Source: Promethearchaeota archaeon (GTDB taxonomy: Archaea; Asgardarchaeota; Lokiarchaeia; Sigyniarchaeales; SOKP01). From it: DNA of 6,215 nt. Where the stretch lies: assembly GCA_016840695.1 (NCBI GenBank), contig JAEORV010000106.1, forward strand, positions 1 to 6,215, read 5' to 3'. The first letter of the stretch is position 1, and every line of letters begins with the position of its first letter. Below the pieces are notes generated by a model. That model was not told the DNA's origin, searched no databases, and saw nothing but the letters and a program-made list of their open reading frames with translations. The position numbers and the translations under genes were made by a program. Below, one piece after another: positions 5,599 through 6,215 of the stretch.

Positions 5599-6215
5599 AT
5601 GAAAAGAAGAAAATCGTTCAAGTTTAAACAGTATATGGCTGTAAGTATAGCTGTAATCATGTCATGTGTCCTTATAGGAAATTTTGGACTAAATAGTATG
5701 AATTATAATAGTATTAATTTAAATAGTGAGCTAGAATCATGGGGAGAACCAAAAGTTTCGTCACAATATTCTGCCGAATGGCTCACTAACGGCGATTTTT
5801 CTTCGATCTCAAGTTGGTATAATACAACTGGAGGTGACACATCTGATGTTAACGGAACTTACAGTAATGAACAAGCTAATTTTGTTATGCTAGGTGATAA
5901 TGGTGAATTTACGGTAATAACGGAAGAAGTATATCCAAATCAAACTGGTACATGGTGGGCTGAGAATAATTCACAAAGCTATCCCGTATCTCCAGCAGTT
6001 CCAAGAACACCAGCATATGGAATTGATACCGAAGGATGGTGGTGTTCTCATGAGTTTAAAGAAGGAGGTCAAGCATGGACCACAGATAATAATCCTGCTG
6101 TGGAATTTAAAAGAAATTATTCTTTAAATGTTGATTTGTCGGATTATTCAATAACTTCTATACATGTAAACGCAACTGTAAACGGAACGGTTTATGCAAC
6201 AGATCAATCCCAAAA
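5599..6215 (+). CDS. Exported, probably glycosylated cell-surface protein, 5' part (3' end outside the window)
   Basis: The frame is open from ATG 5599 to the window end: 205 codons, no stop. The N-terminus is a classic export signal, with a basic stretch (KRRKSFKFK, 2-10) then a hydrophobic core at about 12-31 (MAVSIAVIMSCVLIG). The rest is hydrophilic, rich in Asn, Ser, Thr and aromatics. Seven N-glycosylation sequons are visible, at Asn75, 85, 114, 123, 173, 191 and 195. The segment TNGDFSSISSW (63-73) resembles the opening strand of jelly-roll carbohydrate-binding-like modules, and Trp119, Trp120, Trp147 and Trp148 could provide aromatic contacts; this is weak inference. No enzyme motif is visible in the part present. 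AAGGGG ends 12 nt before the ATG, long for a Shine-Dalgarno. It is transcribed divergently from the regulator-like gene, with a 124-nt intergenic region between them. Large surface proteins of this style are common in Asgard archaea. Confidence 0.82.
   Translation, partial: MKRRKSFKFKQYMAVSIAVIMSCVLIGNFGLNSMNYNSINLNSELESWGEPKVSSQYSAEWLTNGDFSSISSWYNTTGGDTSDVNGTYSNEQANFVMLGDNGEFTVITEEVYPNQTGTWWAENNSQSYPVSPAVPRTPAYGIDTEGWWCSHEFKEGGQAWTTDNNPAVEFKRNYSLNVDLSDYSITSIHVNATVNGTVYATDQSQ

Noticed and set aside
5599..5640. Twin-arginine or lipoprotein signal in the surface protein
   Set aside because: The KRRKSF stretch has the Phe one position later than the RRxF pattern, and Cys23 lies inside the hydrophobic core without a lipobox; an ordinary Sec-type signal fits better.

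Overview
The window looks like low-GC archaeal chromosome, most plausibly from an Asgard-type archaeon (Loki-like). Four things point that way. The shared upstream region carries AT-rich TATA elements of the archaeal box A type (TTTATATAA). One gene is a geranylgeranyl-reductase-family flavoprotein, typical of archaeal lipid metabolism. Another is a small membrane protein with several zinc ribbons. The right-hand gene encodes an exported, Asn- and Trp-rich protein with many N-glycosylation sequons. The lineage is inferred from gene style; no rRNA or other marker gene is present.

Layout. Bases 2-505 (+) hold the 3' part of a multi-pass membrane protein gene that begins before the window. It converges on a run of five minus-strand genes filling 525-5474. 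In transcription order these are: a 414-aa protein with a longin-like N-terminus and probable tandem winged helices (5474-4230); six bases later a 179-aa repeat/coiled-coil protein with a Lys-Pro tail (4223-3684); an FAD-dependent geranylgeranyl-reductase-family protein (3633-2416); a two-helix membrane protein with three zinc ribbons (2391-1909); and a family 4 glycoside hydrolase (1856-525). From the intergenic region at 5475-5598 a secreted or cell-surface protein gene starts on the plus strand and runs off the window end.

How they fit together. The 6, 50, 24 and 52 nt gaps allow one minus-strand transcript from the promoter near 5509-5517, but only the first pair is so tight that co-transcription is nearly certain. 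The products do not form a recognisable pathway: a GH4 sugar hydrolase, a possible lipid reductase, a membrane zinc-ribbon protein and a probable regulator. The exported protein could bind carbohydrate, which would match the sugar theme of GH4, but this is conjecture. No RNA genes, mobile elements or CRISPR arrays were seen. Gene density is high and the only gap above 100 nt is the divergent promoter region.

The least explained part is the 5474-3684 gene pair: an unrecognised sensor/regulator-like protein coupled to a protein made of short internal repeats. It is the best candidate here for an undescribed system.
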